In this document: positions 12,332 through 22,089 of the stretch, piece after piece | How the letters are laid out: each line of letters begins with the position of its first letter | Position numbering within the stretch: position 1 is the stretch's first letter | From: an uncultured cyanobacterium | GTDB taxonomy: Bacteria; Cyanobacteriota; Cyanobacteriia; Cyanobacteriales; Nostocaceae | Reading direction: 5' to 3' | Assembly: GCA_903848645.1 (NCBI GenBank) | Contig: CAINGU010000005.1 | Location: forward strand, 1 to 64,000 | DNA: 64,000 nucleotides | The notes under the pieces: model-generated | What the model was told of the DNA's origin: nothing | The model's database searches: none | Seen by the model: the letters and a program-made list of their open reading frames with translations, nothing else | Translations under genes and position numbers: made by a program

Positions 12332-13681
12332 TTATAAGGTATATGTGAAATCTTTCACCAACATACCAGGAACTAAACTACCTCCTAATTGCCTATTTTC
12401 GTAAGTTCCCACTTCGGGAATAAATTCTTGGAAGTTGGTTAAATCAAGGAGATTTTCTGCACTCCAAAAACGATAGAGACTTTCATCAAAGCGCAGGTTG
12501 GCAATGGGGGCAATGATTTCGCCATTTTCTACCCAAAAGCAAGCATAACGAGTCATTCCTGTAATTCTGCCAGATGGGCGATCGCTCCAGTTTAAATAAT
12601 GTAAATTAGAAACATATAATCCTGTATCTAAACTTGATAAAATCTGTTCAAATGCTAAATTACCAGGATTAATTTCGGGAGAACGTAAGGTTTCTGAACT
12701 ATTTGCACCATTAGCAGGTTTATGATATTCTTTCGCAGTGCGAGAATTAACTAAGCTATTAATTAAAATACCTTTTTCAATTAAAGTCAATTCCGGTGCT
12801 GCCATTTCTCCCAAATTATTGAATCTCGGAACTAAACCACTTTGAAAATTTTCCTTTAACGTGAATTTTGGAGAAAGTTGTTTTTCTTGACGTGATAAAA
12901 TAGCTAAAGCACTATTACCTTGTTGAATACTAGCTTCACTGATAGCACCCCAGGAAAGCATACCCAATAAATCAGCCACCGCAGCCGGAGCAAAATAAGT
13001 TTTGTATTGTCCTTTTGGTAATTCTTTAACTGGACGAGATAGCATTTCTAGCTGCTGTTTCCCATCATTTATTTTAGCTAAATAAGCAGCTTCATTCCAT
13101 TCACTTCCGGCAAAAGTTCCTTTTACAGCTTGTCCTGATGCCATAAATAAGGAATAATCTAAATTGAAGGAATCAGTTGCAAACCAGTGTTTTTGTCCAC
13201 TAGAGTCACCATAACCTCTGATGACAATTCCCCCAGCATACATCCCAGTAAAATCTAAATTAGTTACAGTTTCGAGAATACTGGGAACTAATATTTCTGG
13301 AGTGAGTAATTTACCAGTATTAACTTCTCGACTGGTATTATTTCCTGATGGTATTACTAAATAAGGATCAATTGGTAATAAAGGCAATTCATCCCGTAAT
13401 TCTTGTAAAGCTGTAGATGCTAATTCCCAATCTATATCCCAATTTCCAGTAAAAGGAAACTGACGAAAACTACTGCGTTGATTAGCCATTAATGTCAATT
13501 GAATCGAACCATCATGAACATAACCAGTTTGTCTAACTTTGGCAGAATTAAAGCGAGTAAATTGACTGCTTTCGCTGCTAAGTCTCACAGTAAAATGTTC
13601 ATTTTCTGCTTTTTTAATCAGCAGGGTTTCCACAAGTTGATTAAAAGTTTTTTCTAGCGTTGATAATTCTTCTGGTTTCAT
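12332..13681 (-). CDS. tldE: TldE/PmbA-type metalloprotease-partner protein
   Basis: 449 residues of the TldD/PmbA family. The HExxxH zinc motif of TldD is absent, as expected for the E (PmbA) subunit. In other bacteria TldD-TldE form a heterodimeric protease acting on unfolded peptides and in maturation of some ribosomal peptides. C-terminal features such as GALVNSRTAKEYHKPANG-like segments (INSLVNSRTAKEYHKPANG), GNLAFEQIL and the end LGGSLVPGMLVKDFTYTL suit PmbA. It starts three bases after the stop of a Uma2-type gene, so translation may be coupled. tldD lies upstream of that gene on the same strand. Confidence 0.85.
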   Translation of the reverse strand: MKPEELSTLEKTFNQLVETLLIKKAENEHFTVRLSSESSQFTRFNSAKVRQTGYVHDGSIQLTLMANQRSSFRQFPFTGNWDIDWELASTALQELRDELPLLPIDPYLVIPSGNNTSREVNTGKLLTPEILVPSILETVTNLDFTGMYAGGIVIRGYGDSSGQKHWFATDSFNLDYSLFMASGQAVKGTFAGSEWNEAAYLAKINDGKQQLEMLSRPVKELPKGQYKTYFAPAAVADLLGMLSWGAISEASIQQGNSALAILSRQEKQLSPKFTLKENFQSGLVPRFNNLGEMAAPELTLIEKGILINSLVNSRTAKEYHKPANGANSSETLRSPEINPGNLAFEQILSSLDTGLYVSNLHYLNWSDRPSGRITGMTRYACFWVENGEIIAPIANLRFDESLYRFWSAENLLDLTNFQEFIPEVGTYENRQLGGSLVPGMLVKDFTYTL

Positions 13682-13684
13682 TTT

Positions 13685-14449
13685 TTAAATTGTATCTGGA
13701 TCAATATTTAATTCTCGCAATTTTGCTGCTAAACGTTCTGATCTTCTAGCTTCCCATTCTGCTCTTTGGGATTCTATTTCTGCTCTTTGGGATTCTATTT
13801 CTGCTCTTTGCACTTGTATTGCTGTTTTTTTAGTTTCCTCTTCTGCGGTTTCTTCTGGTGTCGGCACTAACTCTCCTGCTGGGGTAAAATACCTTAACAG
13901 TCCTTGGTGAATTCCTAAATATAACCCTAACTGTTCACTCCATAAATATCCTTTTTTATTGGGTTCTAAAGGTTGATATTTATTATCTATTAAATGAAAA
14001 CCTGCAAATTCTAATGTATAAGGGTCAAACCAAAAATAATCCGGTGTGCGGAAAGTATTTTGATAAAGTTCTTTTTTAAATTCTCTATCAGTATTAGCTG
14101 TACTGGGTGAAAGAATTTCTAAAATGAAATTAGGATATTTACCATCTTCTTCCCACACTACCCAGCTTTTGCGGGTTTTGCGTTCAGTTTCCAAGACGAC
14201 AAAAAAATCAGGACCTCGGAAAAATTGTGATTTTTTCTGATTAGGACTATAGTAAATAGTCAAATTTCCCGCAGCATAGAAATTTGTTCTATCTTTCCAT
14301 AACCATTCTAAACATTTGAAAAGTAAAATTATTTGTCGTAGATGTAGTTCAGTTTCCACGGGAGGTTCATCACTATATAAATCACTAGGTGGAAATATTA
14401 CATCTGCGGAGATGTCTTGTTGTGATTCTAATTCTTGAGCAATGATCAT
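13685..14449 (-). CDS. Uma2 (DUF820) family putative PD-(D/E)XK endonuclease
   Basis: Cyanobacteria carry many Uma2 proteins with a restriction-endonuclease-like fold and unproven biological role. Here RGPDFFVVLE (metal-binding Asp), NFILEILSPSTANTDREFKK (Glu and Lys) and YFWFDPYTLEFAGF are visible. The last 60 residues are a charged coiled coil built from the repeats VQRAEIESQ / RAEIESQ / RAEWEARR, which raises the length to 254. Its position is odd: it lies between tldD and tldE on the same strand, 3 bp from tldE, so it is likely expressed with them. Confidence 0.8.
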   Translation of the reverse strand: MIIAQELESQQDISADVIFPPSDLYSDEPPVETELHLRQIILLFKCLEWLWKDRTNFYAAGNLTIYYSPNQKKSQFFRGPDFFVVLETERKTRKSWVVWEEDGKYPNFILEILSPSTANTDREFKKELYQNTFRTPDYFWFDPYTLEFAGFHLIDNKYQPLEPNKKGYLWSEQLGLYLGIHQGLLRYFTPAGELVPTPEETAEEETKKTAIQVQRAEIESQRAEIESQRAEWEARRSERLAAKLRELNIDPDTI

Positions 14450-14512
14450 ATTGATATGGCATCAAGTAGTTACTTGTTTATTGTAGCATTAATAGGAGGA
14501 GTCAGGAGGTAG

Positions 14513-14531
14513 GGGCGCAGGGCCTGCGCCC
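14513..14531. repeat. GC-rich palindrome, repeat family member
   Basis: GGGCGCAGGGCCTGCGCCC, with the same 9-bp arms as the copy at 5067-5085 and only the central base changed. It lies between the Uma2 gene and tldD. Confidence 0.85.
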
Positions 14532-14573
14532 AGTCAGAAGTTATAAAGAAGAAAGAAGGAAAAAGAAAATTCA

Positions 14574-16010
14574 TTAACCACCACCAAAAACCTCAACATT
14601 TGCAAATTCACAAATGGGTGAACCATGTCCTACAGAAATGGCTTGATTTGGTTCTCCCTTACCGCAGAAAGGTGTACCGTAAATTTGCCAATTAGTATCA
14701 TTACCAACTTTAATTAAACTATGCCAAAATTCTGGCGTAGTGGCACGATAGTTAGGATTACGAAGGGTTTTAGTAAGTTTACCATTTTCAATTAATTTGG
14801 CATATTCACAACCAAATTGAAATTTATAACGTTGATCATCTATTGACCAAGAACGGTTAGATTCCATATAAATCCCATGTTCTATTCCTGAAATAATTTC
14901 CTCAAAAGTGGCGTTTCCTGGTTCTAAATTCAAGTTAGCCATTCTGTCTATGGGGGGACGATTCCAGGAACAAGCCCGCGCACAAGCAACACCTGGTAAA
15001 TCTGCTCTGGCTTGACTTTCTAAACTACCTAAACCCCGTTGTAAAATACCTTTTTTAATAACATATTCTTTGGTAGCTACTGCACCAGTATCATCAAATC
15101 CATAACTGGCAAATTCACCTGATACTGTAGGATCAAAGGTGATATTCATGAGCGGTGAACCATATTCTAATTTACCAAAATCATCTTTGGTAACAAAGCT
15201 ACCGCCGGCATAATTGCGCTCATCTCCTAAAATGCGGTCAATTTCTAAAGGATGTCCGATACTTTCATGAATTTGGAGCATCATTTGATCTGGTGCTAAA
15301 ACTAAATTAGTCCGAGTATTTGGACATTCTTCCGCTGTTAATAATTCTAATGCCTGTTCACCAACTTTTTGAACTTGATGCCATAAATTATCGTGTTTGA
15401 AAAGTTCCCAACCACCTTGATAAGAGTTAGCATGAGCGCCGTTATTACTGCGTTGTTGGACTATTGCACCATCTTGAGCGATCGCTCCAAAATGATGACT
15501 AAGAGATAGAATATTCTGATATACTTCTGAACCGTTACTACTCACAAACCAAGTTTCTTTTTGATCTGTACCAACGGTGGCTGTAGTTTGAATGATTTTA
15601 TCGTTAATTTTGAGTTGCTGACAAATCCGAATTAGTAAATTGTTGATTTCTCCAGGACTAAAAGCGTTAAATGGTTCTAAAAATGGTGAGTTATATTCAC
15701 CAACTACTTGAGGGCGGGTATTTTCGCTCAGGGGATATATCCACCATTTACTGGCTGCTAATGCTTGTTTATAGGCAATTTCAGCGGCGTTTTGTAAGCT
15801 AGAAATATGTAAAGAGTTGGTAGCTGCATAACCTAAACAACCATCAACTATGACTTCTATCATTGCTCCCATATCCAATGATTTACCATTGCTTTGGGGT
15901 AAACCATCACGCACGGAATGATTGGTAGAAGTGGTTTTTACGGCTCTAATTCCTACCCAATCAGCGGGGATGTTTAAATGAGAAATTGCGATTGTTAATT
16001 GTTTCCACAT
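14574..16010 (-). CDS. tldD: TldD family zinc metalloprotease
   Basis: 478 residues. HESIGHPLEIDR carries the HExxxH zinc-binding motif of the active subunit. ACARACSWNRPPIDRMANL and the C-terminal VGHGSPICEFANVEVFGGG are typical of the family. It should form a heterodimer with the TldE-like product at 12332-13681. A Uma2 gene separates the two. cysS lies 76 bp upstream on the same strand. Confidence 0.9.
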   Translation of the reverse strand: MWKQLTIAISHLNIPADWVGIRAVKTTSTNHSVRDGLPQSNGKSLDMGAMIEVIVDGCLGYAATNSLHISSLQNAAEIAYKQALAASKWWIYPLSENTRPQVVGEYNSPFLEPFNAFSPGEINNLLIRICQQLKINDKIIQTTATVGTDQKETWFVSSNGSEVYQNILSLSHHFGAIAQDGAIVQQRSNNGAHANSYQGGWELFKHDNLWHQVQKVGEQALELLTAEECPNTRTNLVLAPDQMMLQIHESIGHPLEIDRILGDERNYAGGSFVTKDDFGKLEYGSPLMNITFDPTVSGEFASYGFDDTGAVATKEYVIKKGILQRGLGSLESQARADLPGVACARACSWNRPPIDRMANLNLEPGNATFEEIISGIEHGIYMESNRSWSIDDQRYKFQFGCEYAKLIENGKLTKTLRNPNYRATTPEFWHSLIKVGNDTNWQIYGTPFCGKGEPNQAISVGHGSPICEFANVEVFGGG

Positions 16011-16086
16011 GGTGTTAATTAAAAATTGAGAATTATTTTTTTTGCACGCAGAGACGCTCGAGGCACAGAGAGGAATTTTAAATTTA

Positions 16087-17547
16087 TTATCTATGCCAGC
16101 GTGTGCCTTCTTTGCTGTCTATTAATGTGATGCCTTTTGTTAATAGTTCATTGCGAATGCGATCTGATTCGGCGAAGTTTTTCGTTTTTCTTGCTTCTTG
16201 TCTTTGTTGAATTAAATCTTCAATATAAACATCGCTTAAACTATCTTGTTGAAAAGTTTCTGGTTCTGGTTTCGCAGTTAAACCCAAAACATCTGCTAAT
16301 GTAATTAGGGTTTGCCATTTTTCAAGTAACTCATTTGCTGGGGTTTCTGTTTTTCCTTGATGTACAATAATATTCCCTTCCCGATTTAGTTCTTTGGCTA
16401 ATTCAAAAATTATTGCTAATCCACCAGGGAAGTTAAAATCATCATTTACTGCTTCTTTAAATCTCTCAATCTGGGAATTTTGGATTTTAGATTTTGGATT
16501 TTGGATTTGGTTAGATTCATCCCACTCTAGTTTTTTACCATGTTGATAACCGAAAAGTAATCCTTCTTTGATGGTATGCCAGCCATTTGTTGCGGCTAAT
16601 ATGGCATCATCGGTAAAATCTATGGGTTTGCGATATTGTGCCATCATCACAAATAAACGCACGGCCATTGGGTCTACACCCCGATCTAATAATTGGCGAA
16701 TGGTGATAAAATTACCCAAGGATTTGGACATTTTTTCCCCATCTACCTTCACCATACCATTGTGTAACCAATAATTGGCTAAAGGCTTACCTGTAACGGC
16801 TTCCGATTGGGCAATTTCGTTTTCATGGTGGGGGAAAATTAAGTCCGCACCACCAGCATGAATATCTATGGTATCACCCAGGCGATCGCGCACCATCGCC
16901 GAGCATTCTATATGCCATCCTGGGCGGCCTTTTCCCCAAGGAGACTCCCACGCGGGTTCACCGGGTTTTGCAGCCTTCCAGAGGGCAAAATCAAAGGGGT
17001 ATTTCTTCTTTTGATATTCTGCATCTTCGACGTTTACCCGTTCACTCGCACCGGCTTGCATATCCTCTAATTTGCGTCCCGAAAGTTTGCCATATTCAGC
17101 AAAATTCTGTACCGCATAATATACATCACCATGAGACGGATAAGCAAAACCTTTATGTTCTAAATCGTGAATTAATCGCACAATCCCATTCATTGTATGT
17201 GTAGCGCGGGGGTATTCATCAGCTTCTTTAATTCCCAACCGCGACATATCTTCAAAATATGCTTGAATATATTTTTCTGCGACAACTTCCATGGAAGAAT
17301 CTTCTTCTCTGGCGCGTTTGAGAATTTTATCATCAATATCCGTAAAATTTTGGATATAACGCACATCATAGCCAATAAATTGAAGGTAACGACGCACTAC
17401 ATCCCAAACAATGCACGCTCTAGCATGACCCAAATGGCAGTAATCATAAACCGTCACGCCGCAGTAATACATCTTAACCTTGTTAGGTTCGACGGTGGTA
17501 AATTGTTCTTGACGACGGGTGAGAGTATTGTAAATAGATAGGGTCAT
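16087..17547 (-). CDS. cysS: Cysteinyl-tRNA synthetase
   Basis: Class I synthetase charging tRNA-Cys. YCGVTVYDYCHLGHAR holds the HIGH-type motif and the first zinc Cys. WHIECSAM and GGADLIFPHHENE supply the other zinc ligands, and KMSKSLGNF is the KMSKS loop. The ATG at 17547 (MTLSIYNTLTRR) is chosen over an ATG 33 bp upstream, since the family begins there; it gives 486 residues. At about residues 345-359 lies NQIQNPKSKIQNSQ, the translation of an AATCCAAAATCC repeat (16471-16512), inserted in frame just before the C-terminal helical domain (RFKEAVNDDFNFPGG). The enzyme must tolerate it, as the gene is essential and intact. Confidence 0.95.
   Translation of the reverse strand: MTLSIYNTLTRRQEQFTTVEPNKVKMYYCGVTVYDYCHLGHARACIVWDVVRRYLQFIGYDVRYIQNFTDIDDKILKRAREEDSSMEVVAEKYIQAYFEDMSRLGIKEADEYPRATHTMNGIVRLIHDLEHKGFAYPSHGDVYYAVQNFAEYGKLSGRKLEDMQAGASERVNVEDAEYQKKKYPFDFALWKAAKPGEPAWESPWGKGRPGWHIECSAMVRDRLGDTIDIHAGGADLIFPHHENEIAQSEAVTGKPLANYWLHNGMVKVDGEKMSKSLGNFITIRQLLDRGVDPMAVRLFVMMAQYRKPIDFTDDAILAATNGWHTIKEGLLFGYQHGKKLEWDESNQIQNPKSKIQNSQIERFKEAVNDDFNFPGGLAIIFELAKELNREGNIIVHQGKTETPANELLEKWQTLITLADVLGLTAKPEPETFQQDSLSDVYIEDLIQQRQEARKTKNFAESDRIRNELLTKGITLIDSKEGTRWHR
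16471..16512. repeat. Repeat insertion inside cysS
   Basis: About 42 bp of GGATTTTGGATTTTAGATTT-type repeat, the same unit as in 61-220, lying in frame within cysS and encoding an Asn/Gln/Lys/Ser-rich loop. Confidence 0.85.
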
Positions 17548-17691
17548 AACACAGTAATGCGGCAATCGAACGATAAACAATGATAACGCAAGTTGATGAC
17601 AATGGCGTAAGTGAAAATTTTAGTATCTCATAATTGGCTATAATTATTGTTAGTAATACTTCGTAATCTTGTCAACACTTGGAGGTAAAGT

Positions 17692-18019
17692 ATGATTCAA
17701 GCATTACCAAAAACTAAATCAGTAACTTTTGAGGAATTTGTCCAATGGAAACCAGAAGGAAAGTATTATGAATTACATAATGGAGTAATTGTTGAAATAC
17801 CACAACCACCAGGAGATTCCTGAATATTGGATTGTTGATTATTTAGGTTTAGGTGGAACTCCCTATATAGGAAATCCTAAACAACCAACCATTTCTATCT
17901 ATGATTTAATTAATGGAGAATATCAAGTTAATCAATTTAGAGAAAATGAAACTATAGTATCACCAACTTTCCCAGAACTTACCCTCACTGCTAACCAAAT
18001 TTTTCAAGCTGGGATGTAA
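17692..18019 (+). pseudogene. Uma2 family gene with internal deletion (remnant)
   Basis: An ATG at 17692, preceded by GGAGG, opens a normal Uma2 N-terminus (MIQALPKTKSVTFEEFVQW, KYYELHNGVIVEIPQP) that stops at TGA 17821-17823. In another frame, from about 17800 to the TAA ending at 18019, the Uma2 C-terminus appears: IPEYWIVDYLGLGGTPYIG and FPELTLTANQIFQAG. The central part, roughly 80-90 codons with the metal-binding residues, is missing. An internal deletion fused the ends out of frame, so no functional nuclease can be made. Confidence 0.85.
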
Positions 18020-18086
18020 ATATGTTACTCTAATGCCGAGTAGCTCAAATCAAGATAAAATTTAGAATACACCAAAATCCTACTTT

Positions 18087-19211
18087 ATGACTATGCAAAC
18101 AACAGTTAATTCCGAATCTCACCCTATGGAAGTTGCTAAACAAGGCTTACCAGTAACAATTATTACGGGTTTCCTTGGTAGCGGTAAGACGACTTTGCTC
18201 AATCATATTCTCACAAATCAGCAAGGTGTTAAAACTGCCGTTTTAGTCAATGAATTTGGCGAAATTGGCATTGATAATGAATTAGTGGTTGCCACTGATG
18301 AAAATATGGTGGAATTAAGTAATGGCTGTATTTGTTGCACCATTAATAATGACTTAGTTGATGCTGTTTACAAGGTTTTGGAAAGGGAAGAAAAGCTAGA
18401 TTATCTAGTTGTAGAAACAACTGGTTTAGCAGATCCTTTACCTGTAGCTATGACATTTCTAGGTTCAGAATTGCGAGATTTAACCCGGCTGGATTCTATT
18501 ATTACTGTAGTTGATGCGGCAAATTATAGCTTAGATTTATTCAATTCTGAAGCAGCTTTGAGTCAAATTACTTATGGTGATGTAATTATTCTCAATAAAA
18601 CTGATTTGGTTGATGAAACCACTTTGCAGGAATTGGAGAAAAAAATCAACAATATTAAGGAAGGTTCCAGAATTATTCGGACGACAAAATCTCAAGTTCC
18701 CCTTCCCTTAATTCTCAGTGTCGGTTTGTTTGAATCTGATAAATATTTTGATGACCACGCAGAAGAACATCATGATCATGATGACCATGATCATGCTGAT
18801 TCCGGACATGAACATCACGATGATCATGATCATTCTACCTGTGGCCATGACCACCATGATCATGAACATCATCATCATTCTGACCACTTAGAAAATGATG
18901 GTTTTATCTCTATTTCTTTCCAAAGTGAAAAACCTTTTTCGATTAGAAAGTTTCAACATTTCTTAGATAATCAATTACCCACAAATGTCTTCCGTGCTAA
19001 GGGAATTATGTGGTTTGATGAAAGTCCCCAACGTCATATTTTCCATCTTTGCGGTAAACGCTTCACTATTGATGATGATCAATGGAAAGGTGAAAAGAAA
19101 AATCAGTTAGTGTTAATTGGTCAAAATCTGGATACCGAAACCTTACTTCAGCAGTTAGAAAACTGTATTTGTCTTCCTTCTATTAGTAGAGGTAAGGGAT
19201 TTGGGAAGTAA
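18087..19211 (+). CDS. CobW/COG0523 family GTPase, putative metal chaperone
   Basis: G3E GTPase. IITGFLGSGKTTLLNHIL is the Walker A motif, NGCICCTINNDL the CxCC metal-binding motif, ETTGLAD the switch region, and NKTDLVD the guanine-specificity motif. A His/Asp-rich stretch at about residues 230-268 (pattern HxHxxHDH, over 15 His) links to the CobW C-terminal domain (FISISFQSEKPFSIRKFQHFL). Such proteins deliver or insert zinc or other divalent metals. The His-rich loop favours Zn, Ni or Co binding, but the metal is not determined. No Zur-like palindrome was seen in the 67 bp upstream. The gene faces the ACD-GNAT gene, with a hairpin repeat between them. Confidence 0.88.
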   Translation: MTMQTTVNSESHPMEVAKQGLPVTIITGFLGSGKTTLLNHILTNQQGVKTAVLVNEFGEIGIDNELVVATDENMVELSNGCICCTINNDLVDAVYKVLEREEKLDYLVVETTGLADPLPVAMTFLGSELRDLTRLDSIITVVDAANYSLDLFNSEAALSQITYGDVIILNKTDLVDETTLQELEKKINNIKEGSRIIRTTKSQVPLPLILSVGLFESDKYFDDHAEEHHDHDDHDHADSGHEHHDDHDHSTCGHDHHDHEHHHHSDHLENDGFISISFQSEKPFSIRKFQHFLDNQLPTNVFRAKGIMWFDESPQRHIFHLCGKRFTIDDDQWKGEKKNQLVLIGQNLDTETLLQQLENCICLPSISRGKGFGK

Positions 19212-19228
19212 TAATTAGGGAATAATTC

Positions 19229-19264
19229 GTAGGTTGGGTTGACGCAAGGAAACCCAACCTAAAC
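19229..19264. repeat. Hairpin repeat, TGTAGGTTGGGTT family
   Basis: AGGTTGGGTT (19231-19240), 10-nt loop, AACCCAACCT (19251-19260), between convergent genes, where it may also serve as a bidirectional terminator. Related copies lie at 31373-31450 and 55573-55610. Confidence 0.8.
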
Positions 19265-19287
19265 AATTTCAGGTTTTTCGTTATGTT

Positions 19288-22059
19288 TTAATTTAGATAA
19301 ATTTCTGCCCTTAATACTGTGGTATCAGTTGTGGGTATGATTTGCAAACCAAGTTTTTCACATACTCTTTGCATACCTGAATTATCAGCTAAAATATCAG
19401 CATAAATACAGCAGATTTTTTCATTTTTACCAACTTCTAGTAATCTGCGAAGTAATTCTGTACCTAAGCCTTGACATTGAAAGCGATCGCTTACCAGCAT
19501 AGCAAATTCTGCCGCATCACTACCATGTAGTTTACTTAATCTTCCTACTGCTAATATTTCCCTATTTTCTGTTTCGGGATTTTGATATTCTGCAACTAAA
19601 GCCATTTCTCGATCATAGTCTATAAAGCAGATCCGCGTTAGTCGTTCATGGGTGATGCGGTGACTTAATTTAATCAGATGGAAATAACGGAAATAAACAC
19701 TTTCTTCTGATAGGGTTTGATGAAATTCAACCATTAATGGTTCGTCTTCGGGACGAATGGGACGAATAGTAATTGGTGTCCCATTTCGCAATTTCCAATT
19801 ACTAATATATTGACTGGGATAGGGACGAATTGCTAATTTTGGTAATTGATTTTCTTCAACATCAGCAGAATGTAAAACTATTCTTGCATCTAATGCTATT
19901 AATCCCCCAGGATTTGCTGGAGTGGGAGGAATAGCTAACAAGGGATTAATATCAATTTCTTTAATCCAAGGTTGTTCCACAACTAATTGACTAAATTCTA
20001 CCATTAATTGTTCAAGGGCAGCAATATTAATACTTTTCCGTCCTCTGACTCCTTGCAAGGCTTTGTAAATTTTGGTTTGTTCCATCATTCGCCGTGCTAG
20101 GGTAGTATTGAGAGGGGGAATGGCAATAGAACTATCTTGAAAAACTTCTACCAATTGTCCCCCAGCACCAAATAATAATACTGGACCAAATTGCGGATCT
20201 AAACTACTCCCAATAATCAATTCATAACCGTCAGTTTTTATCATTTGCTGTACAGTTACACCAAGAAAATCTGCTGCTTTAGCTTTCTCTTTTACCGATA
20301 TTTCAATATTATGAAAAGCGCGTTTTACAGCTTCGGCATTTTGCAGATTTAACTGCACACCACCCACATCAGTTTTATGGGTAATTGTTTGAGAATAAAG
20401 TTTTAAAACAACTGGATAACCCAGATTTTCTGCACATTCAACTGCTTTATTTGCACTTTCAGCAATGCAAGCAGAAACTACAGGAATACCGTAAGCGGCT
20501 AAAATCTCTTTAGATTCAAATTCCGTGAGAATTGTTCTTTTTGCTGTTCTTGCGGCTTGAATAATATTTTCAACTATGGCACAATTGCGAGTATTAACAT
20601 CACAAGTTAATGTCGGTAAAACCGGAGTTTCATAAATACCACGCAGGTTATAACTCGACTTCCACATATAACTAAATACCCGCGCTGCTGTATCGGGATA
20701 AGAGTATGTGGGAATACCTTGATGGTTAAGAATTTGTTGTCCCGCAGCCACATCTGCACCACCCATCCAACTTGCTAAAATCGGTTTACCAGACATTTGC
20801 GAGTAGGGTTTTAATTGTTCCGCTGTTTGGGTAGGATCTGTCATCGCTTGGGGTGTTAAAATCACTAACAAACCATCACTATTGGGATCTTTTGCCGCAA
20901 TTTCTAAGGCTTTTGTATAACGTTGGGGATCAGCATCTCCTAAAATATCAATAGGATTATTATGACTCCATTGTGGGGGTAAAATTTCATTAAGAGAAGT
21001 CATTATTTCTGGAGAAATTGATGCTAATTCTCCCCCAGTTTCAATTAATGTATCTGTTGCTAATACTCCCGGACCTCCAGCATTAGTTAAAATCGTTAAC
21101 CGTGGACCTTTGGGACGGGGTTGTTTTGCTAATACTTCTGACATATCAAATAAATCAGAAATACTATTAACTCGTAATACCCCACAACGGCGAAAAGCTG
21201 CATCTAAAACAGCATCACTTCCTGCTAATGCACCTGTGTGGGAAGCTGCGGCTTTTGCTGCGGCTGCGGTCCGACCGGCTTTAATAACAATAATCGGTTT
21301 TGTTAAAGCCACTTCTCGCGCTGCTGACAGGAAAGAACGCGCGTCCCCAATGGATTCCATATAAATTACAATACTTTTTGTATGGGGATCATCACCAAGA
21401 TAATAAATTAAATCACCCCAGTTTATATCTAACATTGAACCAATAGAAATAAAGGCACTAAAACCCACATTTTCCTGTAAACTCCAGTCCAAAATTGATG
21501 TACATAAAGCTCCACTTTGGCTAATAAAACCAACATTTCCAGGTTGTGCAATTTTACTAGCAAAGGTAGCATTTAAACCGGAAATTGGGTTCATTACTCC
21601 TAAGCAATTTGGTCCGATAATTCTAATTTTTCCTCGGTGTGCTTGTTCAAGAATTTCCTGTTCTAAAGCTATACCTTTTTCTCCAGCTTCTTTAAAACCA
21701 GCGGAAATAATAATTGCTCCTTTAATTCCGGCATCTACACAATCAGATATAATTTTTGGTACAGTTGGTGCAGGGGTAGCTATGACTGCTAAATCAATTT
21801 TTTCAGGAACATCAAAAATAGTCGGATAAGCCTTAATTCCTAAGACACTATGACGGTGAGGATTAATCGGAAAAACTGTGCCTCCGAAGGGATTAGTAAT
21901 TAAATTCCAAAGTAAAGTTCTTCCCACACTTCCAGGTTTTTCAGTAGCACCAATTACAGATACTGTTGTGGGTTTAAATATAGCATCTAAAGGATTAATT
22001 CTCTCTGTTTGTAAGATATCATAAGCTTTATCGCTAGTTTTTTTAGTAGATGTTTCCAT
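19288..22059 (-). CDS. ADP-forming acyl-CoA synthetase fused to GNAT acetyltransferase
   Basis: 923 residues in three parts. Residues 20-460 are the CoA-binding/ligase alpha module, with [25 protein letters not shown] and [18 protein letters not shown], whose His is the phosphohistidine site. Residues 500-730 are the ATP-grasp beta module, with [13 protein letters not shown] and [12 protein letters not shown]. Residues 760-915 are a GNAT domain ([16 protein letters not shown] acetyl-CoA loop). Two roles are known for this architecture: acetate plus ATP formation from acetyl-CoA, and protein lysine acetylation (Pat type). The alpha His, which I recall as replaced in Salmonella Pat, is present, so catalysis is plausible. 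It follows hoxW by 30 bp, at the end of the pflA-adhE-pflB-hoxW run, which favours an acetate- and ATP-yielding fermentative role. Confidence 0.88.
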   Translation of the reverse strand: METSTKKTSDKAYDILQTERINPLDAIFKPTTVSVIGATEKPGSVGRTLLWNLITNPFGGTVFPINPHRHSVLGIKAYPTIFDVPEKIDLAVIATPAPTVPKIISDCVDAGIKGAIIISAGFKEAGEKGIALEQEILEQAHRGKIRIIGPNCLGVMNPISGLNATFASKIAQPGNVGFISQSGALCTSILDWSLQENVGFSAFISIGSMLDINWGDLIYYLGDDPHTKSIVIYMESIGDARSFLSAAREVALTKPIIVIKAGRTAAAAKAAASHTGALAGSDAVLDAAFRRCGVLRVNSISDLFDMSEVLAKQPRPKGPRLTILTNAGGPGVLATDTLIETGGELASISPEIMTSLNEILPPQWSHNNPIDILGDADPQRYTKALEIAAKDPNSDGLLVILTPQAMTDPTQTAEQLKPYSQMSGKPILASWMGGADVAAGQQILNHQGIPTYSYPDTAARVFSYMWKSSYNLRGIYETPVLPTLTCDVNTRNCAIVENIIQAARTAKRTILTEFESKEILAAYGIPVVSACIAESANKAVECAENLGYPVVLKLYSQTITHKTDVGGVQLNLQNAEAVKRAFHNIEISVKEKAKAADFLGVTVQQMIKTDGYELIIGSSLDPQFGPVLLFGAGGQLVEVFQDSSIAIPPLNTTLARRMMEQTKIYKALQGVRGRKSINIAALEQLMVEFSQLVVEQPWIKEIDINPLLAIPPTPANPGGLIALDARIVLHSADVEENQLPKLAIRPYPSQYISNWKLRNGTPITIRPIRPEDEPLMVEFHQTLSEESVYFRYFHLIKLSHRITHERLTRICFIDYDREMALVAEYQNPETENREILAVGRLSKLHGSDAAEFAMLVSDRFQCQGLGTELLRRLLEVGKNEKICCIYADILADNSGMQRVCEKLGLQIIPTTDTTVLRAEIYLN

Positions 22060-22089
22060 TCATAACTCCTGGTAATTTGTAGTTAATCT

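Noticed and set aside
17197-17541. 114-codon frame opposite cysS
   Set aside because: Antisense to conserved synthetase sequence; no ribosome-binding site and no protein-like pattern.
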